64,000 nucleotides of DNA. It comes from Paenibacillus pasadenensis DSM 19293 (GTDB taxonomy: Bacteria; Bacillota; Bacilli; Paenibacillales; Paenibacillaceae). The notes under the pieces are model-generated. The model saw nothing but the letters and a program-made list of their open reading frames with translations, was not told where the DNA came from and searched no databases. The position numbers were made by a program, and so were the translations under genes. The stretch spans positions 62,001 to 126,000 of the forward strand of contig NZ_AULW01000039.1 in the NCBI RefSeq assembly GCF_000422485.1, in the 5' to 3' direction. Shown here one piece after another: positions 43,418 through 51,202 of this stretch; the stretch's first letter is position 1, and each line of letters starts with the position of its first letter.

Positions 43418-44455
43418 ATGGACACGACGACATTCATCCGGCGGCACAAGCCGGCCTGGGCGGAGCTCGAGGGCCTGCTCGCCCAGCTCGGGCGGCGCAA
43501 GGCGCGGCCGGACGCCGCTCAGCTCGACCGGTTCGCGGAGCTGTACCGGAGCGCCTCGGCGAATCTGGCCTACCTGCAGACGCATGCGCCCGCGAGCGAG
43601 GCGGCGCTGCTGCTCGGCGACCTCGTGTCGCGGGCGCACAACCAGCTGTATGCGGGCGGCGCGGCCGGACGCAGCAAGCCGCTCGAATTCCTGCTCTGGG
43701 GCTTCCCGCTGCTGCTGAAGCGGCGGCTGCCTTTCATCGCGCTGGCGGGGGCGCTGCTGCTGCTCGGCGAGCTGCTCGGCTACATGGCCGTGCGCGACAA
43801 TCCGGCGGCAATTCATTCGCTGCTGCCTGCCGGCATGGCCGACCGCATCGATCCGGCGCGCACAGCCGACGACCGCGGCGACATCAACAGCGCGATCGTC
43901 TCGGCCGAGATCATGACCAACAACATCCGCGTGGCCGTGCTGGCGTTTTTGAGCGGAGTCACGCTCGGCTTGTTCACGATCTACCTGATGGCCTTCAACG
44001 GGATGCTCGTCGGCGGACTCGCCGCCGTGTTCGCGCAGGCCGGGTACAGCTACACGTTCTGGGCGTACATCCTGCCGCACGGCGTCATCGAGCTGGCGGC
44101 GATCTTCATCGCGGGCGGCTCGGGCTTCTACATGGGCTACAAGTTCTTCGTGCCCGGCGAGCTGCCGCGCGGCATCGTGTTCGTGCAGGCCGCCAAGGAA
44201 TCCGCGCTGCTGCTGCTCGGCACGATCCCGCTGTTCGTCATCGCCGGCCTCATCGAAGGCTACATTACGCCCGCTTCGCTGCCGCTTGAGCTCAAGTACG
44301 GCGTCGCCGGCCTGACGCTGGCCGCCTTCGCGGCCTACTGCGTCTACGGCGCGAAGCGCGGCGAGCGCGAGCAGGGCGGGGGGAGCGGAGGCGGGGACGC
44401 GCGCGGATCGCTGAGCCTGCCTGCCTCCCGATTTCGAAAGGAAGGCCGATCATGA
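43418..44455 (+). CDS. Stage II sporulation protein M-like membrane protein
   Basis: A 345-residue protein with a cytoplasmic N-terminal domain (about 1-95) and five to six transmembrane helices, carrying the SpoIIM-family segments TNNIRVAVLAFLSGVTLG and LPHGVIELAAIFIAGG. In Bacillus, SpoIIM works with SpoIID/P in engulfment, but many copies of this broader family lie in MoxR operons outside sporulation gene sets, and the N-terminal extension here fits that group. CAGGAGAGG precedes the ATG. It overlaps the RDD gene by ATGA. Confidence 0.87.
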   Translation: MDTTTFIRRHKPAWAELEGLLAQLGRRKARPDAAQLDRFAELYRSASANLAYLQTHAPASEAALLLGDLVSRAHNQLYAGGAAGRSKPLEFLLWGFPLLLKRRLPFIALAGALLLLGELLGYMAVRDNPAAIHSLLPAGMADRIDPARTADDRGDINSAIVSAEIMTNNIRVAVLAFLSGVTLGLFTIYLMAFNGMLVGGLAAVFAQAGYSYTFWAYILPHGVIELAAIFIAGGSGFYMGYKFFVPGELPRGIVFVQAAKESALLLLGTIPLFVIAGLIEGYITPASLPLELKYGVAGLTLAAFAAYCVYGAKRGEREQGGGSGGGDARGSLSLPASRFRKEGRS

Positions 44456-45276
44456 CGATGAGAGATCCTTATTCTGAAAGACAGACGACATTCGTCACGC
44501 CGGAGCAGGTGCGGCTGCAGCTGCGGACCGCCGGCCTCGGCAGCCGGGCGATCGCCCATCTGATCGACGCGCTGCTGCTGCTCGCAGCGTCGGCGCTGGT
44601 CGTGTTCGGGACTGCCGGCTCGATCTACCTGCTGTCCTCGTCCTGGTTCCCGAACGACGGCTACGACTACCTGTTCGCCGGCATGTTCCTGCTGCTGATC
44701 GTCATGAACGTCGGCTACTTCATCGTGATGGAGGCGTACCGCGGCGGGCAGACGTTCGGCAAAAAAGCGATGGGCCTCCGCGTGCTCCAGGCGAGCGGCC
44801 AGTCGGCGACGATCCTGCCGGTCGTCATCCGCAACCTGTTCCGGCTGCTCGATTTCCTGCCGATGGGCTACTTCGCCGGCAGCACGGCGATCTTCTTCAG
44901 CCGCGCCGACAAGCGCTTCGGCGACATGGTCGCCGGCACGATCGTCGTCGCGGAGGCGACGGCGGAGCAGCGGAAGCGCCGCGCGCGCATCGACAAGCGG
45001 ATCGCCCGCCTGCAGGCCAAGGGGCTGCTGCTGCCGGACCTGGCCGGCGAGCTCGGCGAGCCGGAGCGCGCGCTGCTCGACGAGCGCGACTGGCAGCTGC
45101 TGTCCGGCTGGGCGGAGCGGCTCGATCCCAAGCCGCCGGTCGGCGCGCAGGGGCTGGAGCAGCGCATCTGGCTGCATTTCACCGAGAAGCTCGGCCATAG
45201 CCGGGCGGCCTACCCCGACTCGCGGCCCTATCTGGCCGCGCTCTACCTCGCCGTTCGCGAGGATTGGGAGCTGTAG
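44452..45276 (+). CDS. RDD-family membrane protein
   Basis: A 274-residue protein with three to four membrane helices in the first 140 residues. It has the RDD hallmark: Arg in LGSRAIAHLIDALLL, where the first Asp follows, and the later RADKRFGDMVAGTIVV, preceded by GGQTFGKKAMGLRVLQ. The C-terminal 120 residues are charged and cytoplasmic. Some RDD proteins act in ion or osmotic homeostasis; the role here is unknown. It closes the seven-gene operon. AAAGGAAGG lies before the start. A terminator hairpin follows 19 bases after the stop. Confidence 0.88.
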   Translation: MTMRDPYSERQTTFVTPEQVRLQLRTAGLGSRAIAHLIDALLLLAASALVVFGTAGSIYLLSSSWFPNDGYDYLFAGMFLLLIVMNVGYFIVMEAYRGGQTFGKKAMGLRVLQASGQSATILPVVIRNLFRLLDFLPMGYFAGSTAIFFSRADKRFGDMVAGTIVVAEATAEQRKRRARIDKRIARLQAKGLLLPDLAGELGEPERALLDERDWQLLSGWAERLDPKPPVGAQGLEQRIWLHFTEKLGHSRAAYPDSRPYLAALYLAVREDWEL

Positions 45277-45295
45277 GCCAGTTCTCCTGTTGCTC

Positions 45296-45341
45296 AAAGA
45301 AGCGTCCGCCCGGCATCAGGCCGTGCGGGCGCTTCTTTGCG
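45296..45341 (+). terminator. Terminator of the MoxR/DUF58 operon
   Basis: A 14-bp stem (45296-45309 with 45325-45338) with one G-T pair encloses a smaller inner hairpin; it ends in CTTCTTTGC. The T-run is short. Confidence 0.7.
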
Positions 45342-45427
45342 TTGCGGGCTTGCGGCCGGGGCCGGCCTGGGACGGCGCATCGCCCGGCGCCAAGCCCGGA
45401 TGGGCGGGGGGAGCGGAGTGGAGGCTG

Positions 45428-46030
45428 TTAAGTCGAATTTTTCGACTTAATGCCGACCGGAGGCCCCCGCCGGAGCACATTAACTCGATTTTATCGAGTT
45501 AAAGCCATCTGTCCACGCGCTTCGAACTCTGCTAACTCGAATTTTCGACTTACCGCCGAGCAGAAGCCCCCGCCGGAGCACATTAACTCGATTTTCTCGA
45601 GTTAAAGCCGTCTGCCCACGCGCTTGGAACCGTGCTAACCCGATTTTATCGACTTAATGCCGACCGGGATATGGCAGGTAGATCAGCGTTACTCGGTTTT
45701 TCCGAGCAACGCCCCCGCTGGACCCGCCATTCGAGCAGAGTTACTCGGTTTTTCCGAGCAATGCTCCTGCTGGACCCGCCGTTCGAGCCCAGTTACTCGG
45801 TTTATCCGAGCAATGCTCCTGCTGGACCCGCCGTTCGAGCAGAGTTACTCGGTTTTTCCGCGCAACTCCCCTGCTGGACCCGCCGTTCGAGCAGAGTTAC
45901 TCGGTTTATCCGAGCAACGCCCCTGCTGGAGCCGCCATTCGAGCAGAGTTGCTCGGTTTATCCGAGCAACGCCCCCGCTGGAGCCGCTGTTCGAGCAGAG
46001 TTGCTCGGTTTTTCCGCGTAGCGCCGCCAC
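45428..46030. repeat. Tandem array 2: twelve ~52-bp units, two sequence types in register
   Basis: Unit cores begin at 45428, 45480, 45532, 45583, 45635, 45688, 45740, 45792, 45844, 45896, 45948 and 46000 (spacings 51-53, nine of eleven exactly 52). The first five cores are of the type TTAACTCGA-TTTTA-TCGAGTTAA; the last seven are GTTACTCGG-TTTTT-CCGAGCAAC. The spacers also change type at 45660-45690 but keep the same period. It fills most of the gap between the RDD and TetR genes. Frames open through it are rotated by the period and unlikely to be translated. Confidence 0.93.
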
Positions 46031-46137
46031 AGGGGAGGTCAGTTGGGGGAGAGCGGATCGGTTTTGCAGGCGAGCAGCGTGAAAACGAGGGAAGGCTCTC
46101 CCTCGGCCACACGAAGCAACAGCCTGCTATTCAATCG

Positions 46138-46167
46138 TTGACTGGACGAATGGGGAAGGCATATACT
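46138..46167 (+). promoter_or_regulatory. Promoter of the TetR gene
   Basis: TTGACT at 46138-46143, 18-base spacer, TATACT at 46162-46167. A 22-bp operator starts 11 bases downstream. The remaining leader to the gene is about 150 bases and contains an inverted repeat (GTGAACGC at 46227-46234 with GCGTTCAC at 46260-46267). Confidence 0.7.
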
Positions 46168-46177
46168 AGCTCCAATA

Positions 46178-46199
46178 GATGCAAGTGAACACTTGCATC
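46178..46199. promoter_or_regulatory. TetR operator, copy 1
   Basis: A 22-bp palindrome, GATGCAAGT-GAAC-ACTTGCATC, nine-bp arms, just downstream of the TetR promoter. The same design recurs before the MFS gene at 46960-46981, so it is probably the autoregulatory operator. Confidence 0.75.
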
Positions 46200-46349
46200 A
46201 GGCGCGCAGCATCGAAATAAATGATCGTGAACGCCACACGAGCATCGAGAGTAAAACGAGCGTTCACATGAGCATAGTCACACCCAATCACGATGCAATC
46301 GACGAGTGCTAGCCAGCATCATTTACAGCGACCACAAGGGAAGGGAGGC

Positions 46350-46943
46350 ATGCGGGAAGTGGAGACGAACAGATCGACGGCGGAGAAGCTGCTGCTGGCG
46401 GCGATCGAGGTGATGGCGGAAAAAGGCTATCTCGGCGCCTCGACGAAGGAAATCGCCGCAGCCGCAGGCGTCAACGAGGTGACGCTGTTCCGGCATTTCG
46501 GCTGCAAGTCGAACCTGCTGGAGGCGGCGCTCGACCGCTATCATTATGCGGACATCATGACGGAGCTGTTCGCGACGCGGCTGACGGGAGAGCTGGAGCG
46601 CGACCTGCACCTCATCGCCCAGACGTATCAGCAAGCGATGTTCCGCAACAAGAAGCTGATTCGGATCGTGCACAAGGAAGGTGCATCGCTTCCGATCGGC
46701 GAGCATGCCCACACGCGCCATCGGGAAAAGCTGCGCGAGCTGCTGCGGGACTATTTCACCGACCAGCAGCGTCGCGGCCTCATTCGCGCCGAGCCGCCCG
46801 ATACGCTCGCGCTGTCGTTCATGTACGTCAATTACGGCTGCTTCATCAGCCGCCTTCACTCCGACCTGGCCGAGCCGGACGCGGAATCCCGCGAGGTGAT
46901 CCGCCATTCGGTCGAGCTGTATGCTAGAGCGCTCAAGCTCTAG
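46350..46943 (+). CDS. TetR-family transcriptional repressor
   Basis: A 197-residue regulator with the N-terminal three-helix DNA-binding domain (AEKLLLAAIEVMAEKGYLGA then STKEIAAAAGVNEVTLFRHF, about residues 9-55) and a helical ligand-binding domain. The ATG at 46350 follows AAGGGAAGGGAGG closely; an alternative start 57 bases upstream cannot be excluded. It sits between two near-identical operator palindromes, one at its own promoter and one before the downstream MFS gene, which indicates autorepression and control of the pump. The inducer is presumably a compound exported by that pump. Confidence 0.9.
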   Translation: MREVETNRSTAEKLLLAAIEVMAEKGYLGASTKEIAAAAGVNEVTLFRHFGCKSNLLEAALDRYHYADIMTELFATRLTGELERDLHLIAQTYQQAMFRNKKLIRIVHKEGASLPIGEHAHTRHREKLRELLRDYFTDQQRRGLIRAEPPDTLALSFMYVNYGCFISRLHSDLAEPDAESREVIRHSVELYARALKL

Positions 46944-46952
46944 CCTTTTATT
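46924..46952 (+). terminator. Small terminator hairpin overlapping the TetR stop codon
   Basis: CTAGAGC (46924-46930) pairs with GCTCTAG (46937-46943) and is followed by CCTTTTATT. The stop TAG is the last part of the stem. It would reduce read-through from tetR into the MFS gene. Confidence 0.6.
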
Positions 46953-46959
46953 CGCCCTT

Positions 46960-46981
46960 AATGCAAGCGTGCGCTTGCTTA
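46960..46981. promoter_or_regulatory. TetR operator, copy 2, before the MFS gene
   Basis: AATGCAAGCG and the inverted CGCTTGCTTA around the centre TG form a 22-bp site matching copy 1 at the outer TGCAAG and CTTGC half-sites. It lies 20 bases before the MFS start. Confidence 0.72.
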
Positions 46982-47001
46982 CAACGAAAGGATGATGGAT
47001 T

Positions 47002-48495
47002 ATGTCCGATAAACGTCCGGCTGACGAGCGCTCCGCCGACGAACGTGCCGCCGCCGCTGCGTCTAACTCAGCCGCCACCGAACGGCCCGCCGCTCCGTCC
47101 GTCCCGCCAACGTCTGCCGAAACCGAGCCCCGGCCAGGCGCCGAGCGGCTGATCGGCGTGCTCGCGTTCACGATGGCGATCTCGTCGATGAGCGCGATGA
47201 TGTTCACGATCGTGCTGCCCGAGATGAAGGCCGAATTCGGCCTGTCGCTGTCCCAGGTCAGCTGGATGATGACCGGCTACATGCTGATCTACGCGATCGG
47301 ATCAGCCATCTACGGCAAGCTGGCGGATCTGTTCCGCCTCAAGAACCTGCTCACGTTCGGCCTCTCGCTGTTCATCATCGGCTCCTTCATCGGCCTCGTC
47401 TCCAGCTCTTACGGGGCGGTGCTGGCCGGCCGCCTCATCCAGTCGGCGGGCGCGGCCGTCGTGCCCGCCGCCGCGATGATCATCCCGATCCGCTACTTCC
47501 CGCCGGCCGTCCGCGGCCGCGCGCTCGGGATGACCGCCTCCGCGCTCGCGCTCGGCAACGCGATCGGACCGATTTTCGCCGCGCTCGTCGTCAGCACGCT
47601 GCACTGGCGCTGGCTGTTCTGCGCGCCGCTGCTCGTGCTGCTCACGCTTCCGCTGTTCCGCCGCTATCTCGTCGACGAGCCGGCCAAAGGCGGCTCGCTC
47701 GATCTCGCCGGCGGCCTGCTGCTGGCCGGCTCGAGCGCCTCGCTGCTGCTCGCGCTGACGGAATGGAGCCTCTGGTACGCCGCGGCCGGCCTCGTCCTCG
47801 CCCTGCTGCTGGCGCTGCGGCTGCGCACGGCGCGGGAGCCGTTCCTGCGGCCGGCGCTGTTCCGCATCCCTGCCTATCGCCAAGGGCTGCTGCTGATGAT
47901 GCTGGCGATGGTCTCGGGCTACGCGCTGCCTTTCCTGACGCCGCAGCTGCTCTCCTCCGTGCATGAGCTCAGTCCCGGCGTCATCGGCTTCGCGATGGTG
48001 CCGGCGGCCGGACTCGCGGCGCTGCTCGGCCGCGCCGCCGGGCGGCTCGCGGACCGCAAAGGCAACGCGTACGTCTTCTACGTCGCCGCCAGCCTGCTGC
48101 TGACCTTCTTCGGCCTGATGGCGCTGCTCGCCGGAGCATCGCCTTGGATCGCCGGAGGGGCGCTCGTGCTTGGCCAGCTCGGCCAGACGATGCTGCAGAT
48201 CTCCCTCATGAACTCCGTCTCCCGCACGCTGCCGTCCGATCAGGCGGGCGCCGGGATGGGGCTCGTCTCGCTGCTCAACTTCCTGACCGGAGCCGCGGCG
48301 GGAGCGGCGTTCAGCCGTCTGCTGGACAGCTTCGGCGGCGGAACGGGCGTTGGGGCTTTTCCGGTGTTCGGCCTCATTTATGCGGGGCTGTTCGTCGTTG
48401 TCGGCTTGCTTGCGCTGACGTTTCGCTACCGCTTCAGCCGAAGCGGCCAGAGCGGCAGGGAGACGATGCCGCTTCGCGAGTCCATTGATTCATGA
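47002..48495 (+). CDS. MFS drug efflux transporter (DHA2-like)
   Basis: A 497-residue pump with a 45-residue hydrophilic Ala/Pro-rich N-terminus and about 14 helices. Motif A appears as GKLADLFRLKNLL; motif C, marking antiporters, as LALGNAIGPIFAALV; SQVSWMMTGYML is typical of helix 2 in EmrB/QacA relatives. AAAGGATG lies before the ATG. It follows a TetR gene and carries the shared operator, the classic arrangement of a repressor-controlled multidrug pump. Substrates cannot be inferred from sequence. Confidence 0.9.
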   Translation: MSDKRPADERSADERAAAAASNSAATERPAAPSVPPTSAETEPRPGAERLIGVLAFTMAISSMSAMMFTIVLPEMKAEFGLSLSQVSWMMTGYMLIYAIGSAIYGKLADLFRLKNLLTFGLSLFIIGSFIGLVSSSYGAVLAGRLIQSAGAAVVPAAAMIIPIRYFPPAVRGRALGMTASALALGNAIGPIFAALVVSTLHWRWLFCAPLLVLLTLPLFRRYLVDEPAKGGSLDLAGGLLLAGSSASLLLALTEWSLWYAAAGLVLALLLALRLRTAREPFLRPALFRIPAYRQGLLLMMLAMVSGYALPFLTPQLLSSVHELSPGVIGFAMVPAAGLAALLGRAAGRLADRKGNAYVFYVAASLLLTFFGLMALLAGASPWIAGGALVLGQLGQTMLQISLMNSVSRTLPSDQAGAGMGLVSLLNFLTGAAAGAAFSRLLDSFGGGTGVGAFPVFGLIYAGLFVVVGLLALTFRYRFSRSGQSGRETMPLRESIDS

Positions 48496-48556
48496 ATCGC
48501 CGGTTCGTCCACATATAGTTACATGATGCGGACGTACAACCGGGAGGCGATGGACG

Positions 48557-49612
48557 ATGAGGCACCGGATCGCGAACCTGCTGCTGGCGCTGTCGCTGGC
48601 AGTATCGATCTACGTGGTGGAGGCGAGAGTCGGCAGTCCGGCGCAGGCGGACGGCCTGGCGGGTACGGATGCGGCGACGGTCGCGGCGGTAGAGCCGGGG
48701 AGCGGCGCGGTTGGATTCGGGAAAAGTCAGGCGGATGCAGCCGAGCCTAGCGGCGGTCCGGCCGGCGCTGGAGCTGAATCCGTCTCCGAAAGCGGCCCGG
48801 GCCAAGGCGCCAAGCCGAGTGCCGGCTCGGCGGCGGCGGGAACCCCCGGCCAGCCCGGCGAAGCCTCCGCCCAGCCGCGATCGGATATCTCGGCCGCGGC
48901 GGATGAAGCCCGCGCCAGGCTGGTGGACGGCTTGGCCGAAGGCTTTCGCAGCCGCAGCCCCGAGTTCAGGCTGACCTTCAAGGGCGGCCACGAGCAGCTC
49001 GTCGAGCTGATGCCGGAGTTGGTGCAGCAGGGCCTTTACCAGGACGACTACACGGCCTATGTGCTCCAATCGTACGCCTACAAGATCCGCTCGGCGGCCG
49101 GCACGTCGACGATCACGATGACGGCCAAGTACCGCGAGACGCCGGAGCAGACCGCCGAGGTCGCCCGCCGCTCCAAGGAGATCGTCGCCTCGCTGGTCCG
49201 CCCGGGCATGAGCGAGGAGCAGAAGGCGGGCGCGATCCACGACTGGATCGTGCGCCATGTGCGGTATGATGAGTCGCTCACGCGGTATACCGCCTACGAG
49301 GCGCTCGAGCTGCGCTCGGCGGTATGCCAGGGCTACGCGCTGCTTGCCTACCGCATGCTCACCGACGCAGGGCTCGATGCCCGCATCGCCGAAGGCACGG
49401 TCGACACCGGCGACCACGCCTGGAACCTGGTGCGCATCGACGGCAGCTGGCATCATATGGACGTGACCTGGGACGATCCGCTGCCGGACCGCGGCGACGA
49501 GGTCAGCCGCCGGTACTATCTGCTGTCGGACGAGGAGATGCGCCAGGACCACGAGTGGACGAAGCCTTACCCGGAAGCGCCGGAGAGCCTTCCGGCAGTG
49601 CGGAAGCGCTAG
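48557..49612 (+). CDS. Secreted transglutaminase-like protein
   Basis: A 351-residue exported protein: signal peptide at about residues 1-32 (cleavage near QADG), a long Ala/Gly/Ser-rich low-complexity linker (about 33-115), then a transglutaminase-like cysteine protease domain. The catalytic triad is visible as Cys in LRSAVCQGYALL (near 256), His in GDHAWNLV (near 287) and Asp in HHMDVTWDD (near 301). Such domains act as peptidases or cross-linkers at the cell wall. The start follows GGGAGGCG. It is monocistronic, closed by a bidirectional terminator. Confidence 0.88.
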   Translation: MRHRIANLLLALSLAVSIYVVEARVGSPAQADGLAGTDAATVAAVEPGSGAVGFGKSQADAAEPSGGPAGAGAESVSESGPGQGAKPSAGSAAAGTPGQPGEASAQPRSDISAAADEARARLVDGLAEGFRSRSPEFRLTFKGGHEQLVELMPELVQQGLYQDDYTAYVLQSYAYKIRSAAGTSTITMTAKYRETPEQTAEVARRSKEIVASLVRPGMSEEQKAGAIHDWIVRHVRYDESLTRYTAYEALELRSAVCQGYALLAYRMLTDAGLDARIAEGTVDTGDHAWNLVRIDGSWHHMDVTWDDPLPDRGDEVSRRYYLLSDEEMRQDHEWTKPYPEAPESLPAVRKR

Positions 49613-49686
49613 AGGCTATCCGCCGGCTGCCGTCCAGGGGAGCATCGTCTGAAATGCGGTAGCTGCCCGGCTCCGCAAGCGGCAGC

Positions 49687-49736
49687 GCAAAAAGGGGAGG
49701 AAGCCGAGCAGCTGCTCGCTTCCTCCCCTTTTTTGC
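49687..49736. terminator. Bidirectional terminator between convergent genes
   Basis: A near-perfect palindrome of 50 bases, with GGGGAGGAAGC opposite GCTTCCTCCCC and A and T runs on the two sides, serves both the transglutaminase gene (plus) and the CvfC-like gene (minus). Confidence 0.9.
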
Positions 49737-49782
49737 CGTTGCTTCGGCGTTGCGGCAATCGCGCTCCGGATCAAAGGCGTTT

Positions 49783-50946
49783 TCAGCCCGGCTCGGCCTC
49801 GCCGGTCTCCCGGCGGCGCGCCGCCGTCATCTGCTGCCAGACGGAGCCGGCGGCTTCCTCGCCGCGCTGGATGCGCTCGAGCGCCATCTGCGCCTGCAGC
49901 CGGATCTCGAACTCGCTGTCCTCGGCCGCCTGCTGCAGCGCCTCCAGCGCGCTGTCGTCGCCGACCTCGTACAGGAAGCGCGCCGCCCGCCAGCGGACGA
50001 GCTTGTTGCGGTCGCCGAGCGCGGCGACCATCGCGCCGGTCGCGGCGGGATCGCCGAGATCGGACAGCGTGTCGCCGGCCGTGCGGCGCACCGAGGCCGA
50101 CTTGTCGGCGAGCGCCTGGATGAGCAGCGGCAGCGCCTGCGGATGCTCCCGCAGGTCGCCGAGATAAACGACGGCGAGCCTGCGGATGCTGGCGTTGTCG
50201 TCGGCGAGCGCCCGCTCCAGCAGCGGCAGCGCGGCTTCGTCGACCGCCAGCCGGTCGAGCGCGGCGTAGCGGCTCTGCCAGTCCTCCGCGGCCAGCAGCG
50301 GCTCGGCCTCCGCGGCCGTCAGCGGCGCGGGCCTGACGGTCGGAGCCGCAGCGGCCTGCTCGCCGGGACCGGCCGCCAGCGACGCCTCGATGAGCGCTTC
50401 GAGCCGCTCCGGCGTGTAAGAGGCCTCGAGCTCGCGCACGATTTCGGCGGCAATCTCCTCGGGATCGCCGTAGCGGACGCCGAACTCCTCCAGCCTCCGC
50501 TCGCGGATCATCGTCGAGCCGGCGGCGCGGCTGACCGCGTCCGTGAACGCCGCCGGCATCGCGGCGCGCGTCTCGCCGTCGCCCAGGCGCACCCGCACCT
50601 GGATCGGGATGCCGCGGAACATCTGGAGGAGCACATGCGCCTCGCCGAAGCCGCTGGCCGGATCCGACGCCGCGGCCGCGCCGCCGTCCTCCGCCTGCAG
50701 GATGCGGCGGGCCTCCGCGAGAATCGCGGCCCAGTCGGCGCTCGGCTTGCGGTCGAGCGCGATGAAGTCCGCCGTGCGGAACAGGCTGCGCACGCCCGGT
50801 ATGGCGAGCAGGCTGCGCAGCGGCTCCGGCGCGGCGTCCGGCTCGGCCGGCACATACGTATGGCGATGCCCGCGGGGCAGCGTCTCGTCGACGTTCAGCT
50901 TCATCGAGTTCGGACTCGGAGTCGGTTCGATGGAGATCAAGTTCAT
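49783..50946 (-). CDS. CvfC/YpgR-like protein: NFU N-terminal-like domain plus HEAT repeats
   Basis: A 387-residue cytoplasmic protein. The first 90 residues match the Nfu/NifU N-terminal domain (EPTPSPNSMKLNVD, IPGVRSLFRTADFIALDR), a module linked to iron-sulfur carriers but here without the CxxC of Nfu. Residues about 210-375 form PBS-lyase/HEAT-like repeats (ALADDNASIRRLAVVYLG and similar, at least four copies). This architecture is that of staphylococcal conserved virulence factor C and Bacillus YpgR. GGGAGGAA precedes the ATG. Biochemical role is not settled. Confidence 0.87.
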   Translation of the reverse strand: MNLISIEPTPSPNSMKLNVDETLPRGHRHTYVPAEPDAAPEPLRSLLAIPGVRSLFRTADFIALDRKPSADWAAILAEARRILQAEDGGAAAASDPASGFGEAHVLLQMFRGIPIQVRVRLGDGETRAAMPAAFTDAVSRAAGSTMIRERRLEEFGVRYGDPEEIAAEIVRELEASYTPERLEALIEASLAAGPGEQAAAAPTVRPAPLTAAEAEPLLAAEDWQSRYAALDRLAVDEAALPLLERALADDNASIRRLAVVYLGDLREHPQALPLLIQALADKSASVRRTAGDTLSDLGDPAATGAMVAALGDRNKLVRWRAARFLYEVGDDSALEALQQAAEDSEFEIRLQAQMALERIQRGEEAAGSVWQQMTAARRRETGEAEPG

Positions 50947-51036
50947 TTTTCGTTCCTCCCGCCTCAGGGTAAGTATTCAGCAAGCTCTGTCCTTCTAGTG
51001 TAGCGCATTCGCCTGGGCGATGCGAACCGGCGCAAA

Positions 51037-51127
51037 GCTCCTGAGCGCTGGGGGCGCAAAGCTCCCGAGCGTTGCCTTACATCGCTCCCGAGCGTTGCTT
51101 CGCATCGCTCCTGAGCATTGCATTCAC
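51037..51127. repeat. Four 23-24-bp tandem repeats
   Basis: GCTCC(C/T)GAGCG(T/C)TG recurs at 51037, 51061, 51084 and 51107 in the gap between the divergent CvfC-like and MBL genes. The core GCTCC-GAGC is a small hairpin. The last copy overlaps the -35 box of the MBL gene promoter. Confidence 0.8.
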
Positions 51128-51146
51128 CAGGCTCGAATTGTATCGT
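51118..51146 (+). promoter_or_regulatory. Promoter of the MBL hydrolase gene
   Basis: TTGCAT at 51118-51123, 17-base spacer, TATCGT at 51141-51146, 57 bases before the gene. Confidence 0.5.
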
Positions 51147-51202
51147 TAGGGAACAGAAGCTCGACCGACCGATTTTCCGCAGCCGGCGAAAGGGTGACCA
51201 AC

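Noticed and set aside
45632-46082. Repeat-encoded proteins in array 2
   Set aside because: The 52-base period shifts the frame each unit, so different frames give the same peptide pieces in rotation; no start signal supports translation.
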